Assembly (NCBI GenBank): GCA_001599675.1
Contig: BCHP01000005.1
Coordinates: 798,095-862,094, forward strand
DNA: 64,000 nt
Direction of reading: 5' to 3'
From: Basipetospora chlamydospora
Taxonomy: Eukaryota > Ascomycota > Sordariomycetes > Microascales
Shown here: positions 35,624-47,000 of the stretch, piece after piece
Layout: each line of letters starts with the position of its first letter
How positions within the stretch are numbered: the first letter of the stretch is position 1
Notes under the pieces: generated by a model
Database searches by the model: none
What the model saw: the letters and a program-made list of their open reading frames with translations, nothing else
What the model was told of the DNA's origin: nothing
Position numbers and translations under genes: made by a program

Positions 35624-35950
35624 ATGTACGCAAAGGCCCTCATCACACTCATCCTCGTCTCCCTGACGGCAGCGGCTTGCCCCGGCAAGCGAACCTACGA
35701 CGCCTGCGGCGGCCTTTCCCCGGAGGCCAACAGGTGCGACGAGGGCTACAGGTGCATCTCGGACCCGCGGAAGGAGGGCCGCTGCGGCCTGGCGTGCGAC
35801 GAGCCGGGCATCTGCGTGCCGGATGAGACGGCCATGTGCGGCGGGTACGCAGCGCTGCGGTGCCCCAAGGGGCTGGAGTGCTTTGACGACCCGACTGATG
35901 ACTGCGACCCGGAGAACGGGGGGTTCGACTGCGGCGGACTATGTCTGTAA
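35624..35950 (+). CDS. Small secreted cysteine-rich protein (108 aa) with two related modules
   Basis: A single-exon frame. The signal peptide covers residues 1-18 or so (LITLILVSLTAAA) and the mature protein starts at or near Cys19. There are 13 cysteines in about 90 mature residues. Two related modules are visible: one from ACGG (NRCDEGYRC, then DPRKEGRCGLAC) and one from MCGG (LRCPKGLEC, then DDPTDDCDPENGG, then CGGLC). Both share a CGG...RC..G..C..DP backbone, suggesting an internal duplication. From memory, similar CGG-module secreted proteins occur widely in filamentous ascomycetes; function is unknown, and a role at the cell surface or in host/microbe interaction is only inference. An odd cysteine count leaves one unpaired or available for dimerisation. 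Confidence 0.82.
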   Translation: MYAKALITLILVSLTAAACPGKRTYDACGGLSPEANRCDEGYRCISDPRKEGRCGLACDEPGICVPDETAMCGGYAALRCPKGLECFDDPTDDCDPENGGFDCGGLCL

Positions 35951-36913
35951 GGGGAAGGGAAGGGACGTCATGGAGTCTCGGGTATGGGCTTAGTTTAAGG
36001 ACGATCTGTGGAACAAACAGGGGCACAAGACTGTCCTTGCCGAGAAATCTCACGTTCTCCGATGTCTCTGTGATGCGCACCGATTGCAACTCTGTATCGA
36101 CTCAGTAGGCAAGTGAAGGCACTATCCACTATCCAAAGGTCATGTTCGGCGATATACGCAGTTTCCAAACCAGCGCTCGCGCATATCCCTGTGATGGAAA
36201 TAGCATGAAGTTGAAGCTGGAGTGCGAGGAGAGGAATCATAGCATGTAAGGCAGGGTAGGGAGGAGAAGGGTGGGCCACCCCAGCGTGTTCACATTGTGG
36301 CTGGGCCGTGACTTGGATCAATGTGGCTGAAGCTCAGACTGCTGCCCCGCGCAAAGAGGGGACATCAACCCCTCAGAATGACCCCACGGCCAAGCCCAAT
36401 TCCAAGCAAGGCATGACGAATGACGCTGCAGAGGAATGCCCAAACCCGAGCAGTCTAGACCACTCCATCGTCCTTTCTTTGTAGCTGGAGGTCAACCGTT
36501 TGTCTACCAAAGGGCATCGTATAGCAGCGACACCCATTAAAATTTGTTTTCTATTTCTCTATCATCCCCTTTCTCCTTGCAAACTTGCCTGACAGCTTCG
36601 CGTCCAAGCAAACTGTCATCCAAACTCCCATCCGGCAGATCCAACGTTGATCCGAATCCCGACCCCGCGATTTGTCACATGCACTGCGTATCAGGGCAGC
36701 GCGCTTTTGATCCACTCCGTACCTCAGGCGTGTCCGGAAGCGAGTCATTCAATGTCCATAGCCTGATACCCAAGGAGCTTCTGTGATTTGCTTCATCATC
36801 TGGACTCTTCTCCTCGTCTTGTCCACCCCAGTTCCTCGGCAGTCTATCCTCTTTCCACTCTAGGCTTAACATCCCACTCGCCTTGCAGGAAAAGAAACCC
36901 CCATCCAGCAACC
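35951..36913. other. Intergenic region before LSB5
   Basis: About 960 bp. No gene is visible; the second half contains CT-rich sequence leading into the LSB5 start. Confidence 0.5.
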
Positions 36914-38558
36914 ATGCCGGTAAGATCTCCCTGGCTAAGAACCATTCTTACGACTATGTCGAGCTGGCTTCCCCTTCCTCCGAGCCACCCCGCGGTTGTC
37001 TACTGTCGTCTGTCCGTACCGAAACTTACAAAGCAATTCCCTACACAGAAACCCTACTCCGCCGTCACCGTCCAGATTGAGAGCCTCACGAGCGAGCAGT
37101 ACGACGAAGATGACTTCAGCGGCATCCCCGAGCTAGTAGAGGTGACGATGCTCCAGGCCTCGGGCCCTGCCGAGGCCGCCAGGGCCATCCGGAAGAAGCT
37201 CAAGTACGGCAACGTTCACAGGCAGATCCGCGCCCTGGTCATACTCGACGGGCTGATCCAGAACGCCGGGGCCCGGTTCCAGCGTTGCTTCTGTGACGAG
37301 GCCCTCCTAGAGCGGCTGCGGGTGTGTGGCACGGCCAACACGTCGCACCCGGAGGTGAAGAAGAAGTGCAACGAGCTGTTCAGGAGCTGGGCGCAGTTTA
37401 AGAATATCGAGGGGATGAAGCAAATTGCTTCTCTGTATAAGGTGAGCTGAGATGCACAGAAGATGTGCCCAGGGCTTGTGTGTGCTTCTTCAGACCGTGC
37501 CGCTAACACTCCACCAGCAACTCCCTCGACGCAAAGCTGCCGTCACCCAAGAAAGGTCCAAGGTAGTCAAGGAGACGGAGAACCCCTTCGAGGACGATGA
37601 CGAGGACCCCCCGGAGCAACCCAAGAGGCGCGGCGAGTCGTCTAGATCCTCCCAGCCTCCCTATGAGCGAGATAACATCAAGACGGTGCAGTCCTTCTCG
37701 CACACGAGGTCTTCATCTGGGTCTGGTGGCTTCTTTGGGTCCTCCTCTAAGGACAAGGAGAAGGACAGGAAGAGGAAGGACAAGGACAAGAGGTCTAGGA
37801 AGCGAAAGCCCTTCAACCTCGAGGCGGAGAAGGACCAGATGAAGGCTACCATCGCCGAGTCGTCCATCTCGGCCACGAACCTGATGAACGCACTCAAGAG
37901 CATCAACCGTGAGAAGGAACGCATCTCGGAGAATGCGAGGGCGGTGGAGGGTTTTGAGATGTGCAAGCAGCTACGGAGGAGGATTCTTCGCTACGTACGA
38001 TTTGACCCTGGAACATGCTTCTTGCAAGATGCATTCTCTTCTTTACTAACTTGGATATTGTTACAGATCCACCATGTTGAGAGCGAACAGTACCTTGGGT
38101 CGCTTCTTCACGCTAATGATGAACTGATCCTGGCGCTTATGACCTTCGAGCAGCTGGACCGCTCTATTGACGCGGATAGTGACTCGGAGGACGAGCTCGC
38201 CGAGCAGGCCCACCTCTACAGGAGTATGACTCTCCCCCCCCCCCTACTTGCACCCAACGATGTGTGGTCTAACCCTGCTACAGTGGCTCAACTACGAGGA
38301 CGAGAGTCGAATCCTACATCGCCAACGAGTCCGCCAGACATCACCGGCCTCAACATAGGTGGGAGCCCCCCACGACCCAGCCCGCCCCCCCGACCGTCAG
38401 CGACGACCAAGCCCGCGCCGGCGGTATTCCAGCCGCAGAGGCCTCGGTACACGTCCGACGATGAGAGCGAGGAGGATGACGAGGACAACCCTTTCGCGGA
38501 TAGCAATGTCATATTGTCGACGCCCCAGGTCGAAGCCGGAGAGCCCAAGTGGCAGTAG
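36914..38558 (+). CDS. LSB5: LSB5-like VHS/GAT endocytic adaptor
   Basis: Lsb5 binds Las17/WASP and ubiquitin at endocytic sites and links actin to trafficking (yeast knowledge). Exons are 36914-36919 (only ATGCCG), 37049-37441, 37518-37994, 38067-38223 and 38284-38558; 435 residues. The VHS/ENTH-like domain spans about residues 3-135 (SAVTVQIESLTSEQY, KKLKYGNVHRQIRALVILDG, FCDEALLERLRVCGT). A basic Lys/Ser-rich linker follows, then a GAT-like helical region (ESSISATNLMNALKSINRE, YLGSLLHANDELILALMTFEQ). The acidic C-terminus contains an NPFADS motif, a potential EH-domain ligand. The first acceptor is ambiguous: an alternative AAG at 37026-37033 would add five residues and stay in frame. Introns 3 (72 bp) and 4 (60 bp) are multiples of three without stops. 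Confidence 0.88.
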
Positions 38559-39282
38559 GCGTTATGAGTTAGGGTTCTTCTACCCGCCCGCAATACCCAC
38601 CAGTTTTCCGTTTGAGCATACTTTTCATCCTCCTTCATTCTCATGACTGTTTCTGTTACCCATTTTACCAGGTGGATTCATGCCGTACATTCGAGGCGAG
38701 AGCATGTTGCAGTTGCGAGGTCTTAGATCGATACAGGGCAGAGCCTTGATAGAGCTGAGAATCCAGGTGTGTAATACAAAGTCCTGCGGGACCACGTCTT
38801 CTGAGAACACGTCTTACGCTCTATCCCGCTTGTCATCTCATAAAGTCCATGAGACTACTCTTCAGTACATCACGTCGGAAAAGGTACCGAAAAGGGACCA
38901 GTGGTGACACTCAACTCCTAGTCCCGGTGGCGGCTTCATGATGTCCGGCCCGGCGGGGGAACTGTTCAACGTTCGGAGCCCGACCCTCCGAAGGATGCGA
39001 ATGCCTCCACACATCATACACACCGAAGTCGATCACGAACTTCGGATTAGAAGCATCTAGGAACGGGACCCCGTAGATCAACCGATGAAGAAAGCAAAAG
39101 AAGAACAAAGAGACGAGACCAGACCACAGGAAAGAAAAAAAGGGGGGGTGGGGCGGGCGGGCCATGCGCGTTTGCGTGGACTTTCCGAAATAGGGCGCTG
39201 ATGCGTTACCCGATTCGGAACCCCGAGGTTTCATTGGCCTTCTTTGGAGCAGGGAGAGCACCAAGGAAAGAAAAGAAAGAGT

Positions 39283-39501
39283 AAAAAAAAAAAAAAAAAA
39301 AGCACGGGCGAGAGGCCATGAGCGCTGGCTTTCCGGACGGCAGAACCACTGGTCGGCCAGCCTTGGGCGAAGGTGCGGCGCACGGGCGTTGGGGTCGCTC
39401 TCCGGTTTTTTGTCGTCTTCTCGTTTTGTGTGGGAGGGCCGGATGCATCGAGGTGCATCCTTTTTTTCACCCGTTTCCTCTTTTTTTTTTTTTTTTTTTT
39501 T
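39283..39501. repeat. A19 and T21 homopolymers in inverted arrangement
   Basis: An A19 run (39283-39301) and a T21 run (39481-39501) lie 179 bp apart and could pair as an inverted repeat. The segment between them also has a small dyad, GGATGCA...TGCATCC, at 39441-39460. Confidence 0.85.
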
Positions 39502-42500
39502 AACTGATGTATGAGACGGGCTGGAGGGGGAAGGGAAAAAAGTATGGAACAGGATCTGCGGGAGGGCGGGGGCCGGAGGTGTGTCCGTGAGCTTTTGCAT
39601 CGGAACCACTCTGGTGGATTTTTATCTCTTGTCGCGGGCCCGGTCCGGACCCCGGTCCCGGGATCGACGGTTCCCTCTTCCCTTTTCCTCTCTCCATTAC
39701 TTTTGCCTTGAGGAACAAACAAAGGAAGAAACCGGGGAGCGAGAAGGGAGCGTGCACAGTACGGTTCGGCGGCAAGAAGGGACGCCTGTGCCTTTCCATG
39801 TGCTTCCATCCTTTGGAAATGATCTTCGGGGAATGGCGTGGATGAAGGGTTTTGGGATGGGACGGATGTGAGCTCCGAAAGCACATCGAAGGATGAGGAT
39901 TTGCCGTCTGGGGGCCGCTTCTTCAATTGCCGTCTTGGGAATTGGGCGTCCCCATTGGGCGTTCCTGCTCCCCTTCCGCTCCGCTGCCGAGAGGTCCTCT
40001 GGATCTGCGAGGCTCAAGAGCGTGAAGGCGCGGGCTACTCGGTGCCGGCTCCGTGGTTCATACGGGAAGACAGCGACAAACTTTTCTATGGCCCAGGATT
40101 CAGAGTATGCCCCAGCTTTCACCCGGCGTCCCTTGAATGCAGTCAAGGGAGACTCTGTGGCACGTGCCAGAACAGCAGGAGCATGTCTGCATCTCGTTTG
40201 TTTTGAAGGTCTCAATGTCGACCGGGTTGGCTCTTACCTCGAGGCTAGGGCAGTGTTTGCGGCCCCTATCCGGGGCCTCGAAGCTCTGATTTCTCGTATG
40301 GGGAGTGGCCGGAGAGGATCGCCGTGCTTGAGACAACGGCGCGGCGATTCACCGTGTCTGAAGCCCCGGTCCTTGTAGGAGACGTCTTAAAGAAGGATTA
40401 TCGTTCCCGTCTGTTGTGCTGGTGTGTCCCAAAAGGGAAAAAAAAAAAAAAGAAGAGTGACAAGCTCGGCCCCTTCCCTATTATTTTTTTCCAACCAAAG
40501 GACGGAGCAAGCTGGAAGAGATGCATACGGAGTATACTCGCATTTGTAGGCTTAGCGAAGTTTCGTTTGACCAGACACCGTTTCGACGCGGTCTCTCTCC
40601 CTCTTTGGGGCTTGTTTCAGCGTGACGAAAACAACGATGGGAACGTCGTATTTGATATTCTATCGGTCGAGGGCGGCGGTCTGTGTATCAGAGGCCGCCC
40701 TTTTCCCCTTCATCGGCAAATGACGCCATGACTGGAATCTCCTCAGCGGGAAAGAGAAAAAAAGAAGAATAACAGAGGCTGGGAGAGACCATGAACGGGC
40801 CTTCTGGGCGAAGGCCCTCGCTCATGGTCCGATCTGGAATGATGCTCTCGGGAAGGCGGTTCACTAGCCCTGTTCACATAGAGTCGAATCCATTGAGGCC
40901 ATTCCGTTATCGGAACGAGATGGAGGGGACAAAGCTAGAGGAGGCGATGCCCCGTCGATTTGGAGGGCGGTTTCATCAGCGCGGATTTTCTGGCTTCGCC
41001 GCGAGATTAGATGAAGGACCCCTACCACGGACTGCAAGGCGCCCAACTCCATCCTTCGTCCCTGGTCGGTGTTCTCGTGCTGAGACCACCGAGTCTTCTA
41101 GCAGTCTTCTAGAAGTGCAGAATCTCGACAGGGCCACCAGAAATGGCACGGCAGCCCTGGTCGTCTAGGAACGGGCCACTCCAGAGTAGTAGCGGCTGGC
41201 TCGAGCCGAGAATGGTGCCATTGCCTGGCCCAAAAGGGCGACGTGCCAGGAGACAAGGGGGGAAAGCCACCTTGTCTCAGGGTTCGCGCACTGCCCGGGC
41301 ACCGAAAGTGATGAACGTTCTCCCCCAACCACCCCCCATATCGTAAAAGAGAAATAAGTGCAATGCCCCAGAGTCCAAATGCCGTGGCGGCAAGCACTGA
41401 TGTTGTTCACCGGCATCTCGGTGAAGGCCGTGCTGGGCTATTTCTATTTCCGGTACACAAGTCCCGCCCTTGCTTCAACGGGTGGTGCAGGGCAGTACGC
41501 GCGCTGGCTCTCGTCCTCTCCCAGAGGCGATGCCGGGTGGCCTGTACTCCGTAGATGGAGGGGACCTGCGTCGTGCTAGAACCGGGTAGAATGCTTCTAG
41601 AATGATTCCAAAAGTAGAAACCCGAGGCTTTGCATGTTGTGATACCCCTCCCCCCTTGGGGGATATGAAACAGCATTGTGGGGAGAGAGGGTTACATAAA
41701 GGCGAGACCGAGTGAGGTGATACTCGTACTCGTGCTGGAGATGAGGAAACTAGAGGGCGTGGGCGGTTCAAGACGTACGAATACGTCGTACGGGGAGGCT
41801 AGATTAACGGGCTTCGCCTTTGATGCCGGCTCTTGTTGATAGGCGAACAATGGTTGCGTTGGCCGGATACGGGAAGGTAGAGGAAGACGAGAGGACGAGA
41901 GTTGGAGGATACTGAATGTGGCATCGAGACGGGATCACTGGGCCTGGATTCCGTCAGTCGTCCATGGTAGTCCAGCGTTTCACCATGCCAGTCATTTCCA
42001 CCATAATATCGTTGAACAGGCTGACCGGTCCGGATGAACCTGCTCTGAAGCCGGACTGCGACACGAGTATAGGGAAGATACGGGGTATTTTAGAGAGTTG
42101 GGGAATAAGGATCAATGATTAATTACTCCAGACAGGACGATGTGACTTCAGACACTATACGGGGGGGAAGATGGGAACTGTGGATTTCTCCATCAATTCA
42201 CGTGACGCATTCATGAGAAGATCATGATCTCATCAACCGTCTTAAGCACCTGGGGTAAAAAAAAATGACAAGAAACCCTGTGCCGCGGTCGCTCATCACA
42301 GACACAGTGGTGCCACGGCGAAACAAAACTTGGGACTTTCGGACCCTTTTCCACTTCACATCGGAAAGGAACTGTCATCAATCAACGGGGAACATCCTGG
42401 GAGCGCAACAGAATTCTCAGGGCTCGAGAGTCGTGATCGTCGCCTTGCACACCCGCGCCCTGCATCTGCCAAACGGGCCGTCCTGTCTGTGTAAGGAGAG

Positions 42501-43197
42501 AACCAGGTAAAAATAGCAAGGGGAAAAAGCAAAAGAAAAACAAAAGGGAAAAAAATATATGTAAGGGACGAAAAGACGTGTTCAACGTCAAACAGACAGC
42601 GACAGCGACACCCAAGTGTTTTAAGGTCGGCATAAAAGGCCGTGTTACTGCATGCCCGTGCCATTCGGGCACAGGACTTTGGACGGATCACAGATTTGGG
42701 GTCTGAGAGGGACGAGGAGGTTCGATCAAGAGCTCGATGCATTGGATTTTGCCCTCTCCCTCCCGTCCCCGCACTTAAGCACAGCATCGCCTTCTTCCCT
42801 CTTTTCTCCCTTCTAGAAGGGGGTATATGGAACCACCGTGAGGAAGATGGGGGAACACGAGCTTGCCGTTTGTGTCGGTCTTCAATTCTTCCGAGTAATT
42901 GCAGAGTAGTGTATCCATATGGATATGGGCGAGTCCACTGCTTCTGACAAGCATTAAGATTCCAAAGAGACGGAGGGAGGGTCGTGTCGAGGGAGTGGGG
43001 CTGTCCATCTCCAGAGCTCCCGGAGCTATGCGGTTCCAAGAATTCCATTCCACATTGAGGCTGACCTGAAACAAGTGCGCTTCCGAAATTGGAAGCAGTC
43101 CGTTCTCCGCACCCACGCGAAACGAGGGCGACTCAGTGCAAGTTAGTTAGCAGGGATATTATGTACTCCAGTTACGGAGTGTGGTAATTGTTGTATG

Positions 43198-43252
43198 TAC
43201 TCCGTACTCGAAGGACCCCGTATATCATCAGATGTATCAGACGTACGGAGTA
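43198..43252. repeat. Inverted pair of the palindromic 9-mer (10-bp arms)
   Basis: TACTCCGTAC (43198-43207) and GTACGGAGTA (43243-43252) form perfect 10-bp arms around 35 nt. A degenerate copy, TTACGGAGTG, lies just upstream near 43172. Confidence 0.9.
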
Positions 43253-45390
43253 CACTATGTACATACTCGCAGGAGCTGGCGCCTCGTACGAATAGGTGGG
43301 TATTTCGATGACGGCTATGCCGGGGACTTTACCCCGTATTATCCTGTCACGAGCACGAAACAGCGGGAAAACAAATTCGCGTTGCTGGTAGGGTGACAGC
43401 ACTTCCATCAAGGCACACAGGTGCATTGCGTGTTGTGCCACATACGAGCTGGACGAGTACATCAATGTGCTGTACATTGATTGATACGGGAATACGGCAC
43501 GGCCACTTGTGAACCAGAGTTGATGTTTGGTTTGGTGGTGGTCTTTTTTCTTCCCGCGGCCTGCTAGGTGCACTCTCCGAGTCATATTCATATCATATCG
43601 ACTGGGTCCATCCATACAAGCGGATTCTCCGGGTGCGTCGCACGGACAGGTGATCCCATTCTTCGCTATGCGGAAGCACAAGCAGTTTCCCCGGATCACA
43701 CTTTTCATCAAAAAAAGCGGAAATGGAAAGACAGCAAGAGCTATTTCGAGTATTGCCAGTAATGCTCCGCACTCTCTCTCCTATGCACTTGAAATTACGA
43801 GTCCAAGTAGTCTGCAGCTATCCATTGAATCTTCACACATTCAGCCCCCCTCCGGCCGGGCCCCCTTCCCCTTCGAAAGGAGAAAGTCTCTCCTCTGGCA
43901 AGGGAAACAGCTCCGGGGAAGGCATCAATTAGCACCAGACTCCACACCTCACCTCCAAACCCGCCCTGTACGAGTACGCGAGCTGGTGCTTCTGGAACGA
44001 TTCGATTCGCTCCCTGCGGCGGGGTTAGGGAACCACCAGACGGGAATTGCTTGATGACCTCCTTGGTGCGACCGACATGGACACGGAGCGAGGGGAATCA
44101 AGGGAAGGATGGAGTAGTTAGGGGGTACACTCACTGTATCACTGTGTGATAACTCAGTAGGGGTGAGTGGCTGGTGGGGTCGCACGGGAAAAGGCCACCT
44201 GCAGGCAAACGCTTCTAGAAGCCTTCTGGAAGGAAAAAAAAAAAAAGGTCAGCGTAGCGAAATCGAGCATAACAGCCCCAGGTAAAACTACGAGTCATAA
44301 GGGGAAGGGGTATTTCGGGTCCCGCCTTGTGGGCCCAGCGGCCAACCAGAACGCTGGGATATCCCTTCTTTTAATCTCCTTGCCTGCGCGGCGCGGGCGT
44401 GACGCGGTGGCCCGTGTGATACGAAGTCAAGGAGGAGGAACATCAATGGGAAGGGGGGTCACGTAGTGGACCTTGATGCCACCCTCCGTACTACTCAGTA
44501 TTAGTCGTGTCCCAGTACGGATATGCCCTCACTTGGTTCCCACAAGTACAGAGCATGGAAGTACTCATTCGAGATACTCTTCCTGGGGGAGGATATGCAA
44601 CGGAGATGAGATACGGGGTGAGCGAGGCGACCGTCCATCGGTATGTGGATTTTAATTATATTTAATCGTGTGTTCTTCATGCGGAAATGCTATGGGAGGA
44701 AACCCATGGCGCAGCTGGTTCCATTAAGCGAGGCCGCCTTAATCTGTCCTTAGGACGCCACGGCGTTACAGGTTACGGTTGATATCGTGCGTCGTCCCTC
44801 TTGTTTGTTTGTTTACGGGGTACTAGGGGTACCTACCGAGTAGTGTCCTGTCCGTGCTATTCACGCCAAGTTCGAGGCATTGCACACTCGATCAATGCGT
44901 GAGCAATGCCGATTACTACCGAGTACTCGTCCTACTCATTGGCCTATCTTTGGCCCGGGGCTAGGGAGCTTTGGCGTGTTGCTGCTCTGTACCATAACGG
45001 GAGCACCTGTTGAACTTTCGTACCAGCCCTCTTCATCAGCGAGAGCACATACGAAGTAGATCCCGGCTTCTTACCCGCGAACACGGCCAAATGCAAGGGA
45101 GTACGGTATCATTTTTCACTTGTATTACAGAAATACTCGGACGGGCCGGCCGGGCACTGGAATCACATCTCTGGAGAAGAGGACGCCCAGGCCACTGGTT
45201 GACTTGCATGGAAGCGCGATGGAACATTCCTTTCCCCAGGGGCCCCAGGTCTCCCCAGGCGACAGGGCTGGTCTCCAGGGCTGGCCAAAACCCTGGGTTG
45301 AAACTAGGACGGGGGGCAGAGGGGATGCTTGGGCCCTGATGTGGCCCTTGTTCGGGCGCTAGAAGGCGTCCATCGCGCCTTCCACAACAC

Positions 45391-45406
45391 TACGGAGTAC
45401 TCCGTA
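45391..45406. repeat. 16-bp perfect palindrome made of two fused 9-mers
   Basis: TACGGAGTACTCCGTA is its own reverse complement; two 9-mer copies overlap by two bases. Confidence 0.95.
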
Positions 45407-47000
45407 CGACAGTACTGTAATTACCAACTCGCCATTTTCCGTGCTCGGTGGAGGTGGACCATGCTCAACGTAACTCGTTATTTTCGGTCACAACGCGGGG
45501 AAGATAGGATGAAGGATGGCTACCACCCCAGCTTGAAAGGCGCAAAAGAAGAGAATGGCAGGGAGCCACTCTCCGTACAAGAAAGAAAGGGACGAGCTCT
45601 GCCCTATCTCTCTATATGTACTTCCACTTTAGAGAGAGAGAGACAGAGAGCAGAGGCTGTGTTGTGTTCCGGAAGGGATTTCGCGGCAATAGTCAACAAC
45701 GAGCGTGACCGCTAGATACCTCCGTCATCGTTTCCGCTCTGTGCCCGTACGGGGCTTACTGAAATTAAGACCAGGAGATCCCAAGTCGGTAATCTGCGAG
45801 AGGAACTGCGCACTAGTCCCTCGTATGTACGAGTACATGCACTGCCCAGAGTCAACCCTACTGATCAATGCGTGCGGCGGAGCGGCTTCTCGTCCTCTTT
45901 GCCAGCGTTCGGAATGCCTTGCTAGAGCCCGCTGTCCCCACATAGGCTACTGAGTATTACTACAGCGGCCGCTGGCTATGGGGTAATGATTGTCTCGTCG
46001 TTGCGCTTTGCGCGTTTTGGCGCGAGGCACCTTACGTCTCGTGTGTGCAGTTCGCTGGTGGTGAGAAGCACTCTCTATGACCTAGGTGACCCTACCGTAC
46101 TCCATACTCGTACATACGATAGTCACCGAAGTTTTATCGGGCACTAGAGTGCATCGCCGTCTCTTCCTACTCCTTACGGAGTGCATAGTTGGTATTAATT
46201 CTTCGTCGCAACGTATGGGTGTAATAACTCTTCGTACATATTCAGGTCGTACACCGATCGTCAGCGCTTGGCGACTACGGCTTCTGCGGAACAAGCAAGG
46301 GGGTTTGAGATTACATAGATCGGAGAGTCCGAAGGAGCCCATCTGGATCGATGGAATGACAAGGGTTGATCCCACACGTGCGAGGAGGTACCCTCGTCAG
46401 CCCCGAGCTTCCACAAGATTCCCGGCCGTTGGAACGCAGTGCATCGGGTCAAACGGATTGATGTCGCTCAAGTCGCAGCACAGCGTGGCCCGCGCCGTGA
46501 TAGCCACCATCGTGCTTCCTTTTTCCGCGATCTGTCGGCCTGTTCTGGCCCATGATGAGCACTGGCTCGATCTCCTCCGGACTCCATCCTTGTTGAAAGG
46601 GAATTTCGACACACCCACATGGTACATCCGTACTCGTACATGAAGTATCCCCGAGATACGTTTTGTAGAGGGCTGCAGTTGCACCCACCACTGCTCCCTG
46701 CGTCTGGCTTGAGCTGTTCCCGTTCTATACCCTTGTCAAACAGGACACACTTGAGGCCAGGTCGGCTCGTTTGGGATAAAGGTCCCAACATTCTCCGTCG
46801 ATGCCACAGAAGCAGCAGGCCCGCCTGGTATCCTGGTATCTTGGTATTCTGGTACCCTGCGTGTGGTTCGTGAGCCCACGCCCCCCCCCTGGCTTGGCTC
46901 ATGGCAACACCAACGTTGCCGCACAGTCCTCAGTTCCAGACTTTACACACTGTTACGGTCCCTGACGTGGACAGATGCTTGAACAGGGGTGTGCCATGAC

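Larger units (their letters stand above)
38559..47000. other. Gene desert of about 8.4 kb (more with the following leader)
   Basis: No frame in this stretch shows a domain, spliced structure or coding bias, and I recognise no transposase, reverse transcriptase or LTR. Composition stays near even base usage, unlike AT-rich RIP-mutated repeats. It holds homopolymer tracts (A19 at 39283-39301, T21 at 39481-39501, A14 at 40438-40451, A13 at 44234-44246), six or more copies of the palindromic 9-mer family, and repeated CTTCTAGAAG dyads. It could be a long upstream regulatory region of the zinc-finger gene, contain non-coding RNA genes, or be decayed sequence. Confidence 0.6.

Noticed and set aside
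38559..47000. Transposon origin of the gene desert
   Set aside because: I looked for reverse-transcriptase, transposase and integrase motifs and for long terminal repeats by eye and found none; composition is not AT-rich as RIP-mutated copies would be. A database search could still reveal a decayed copy.
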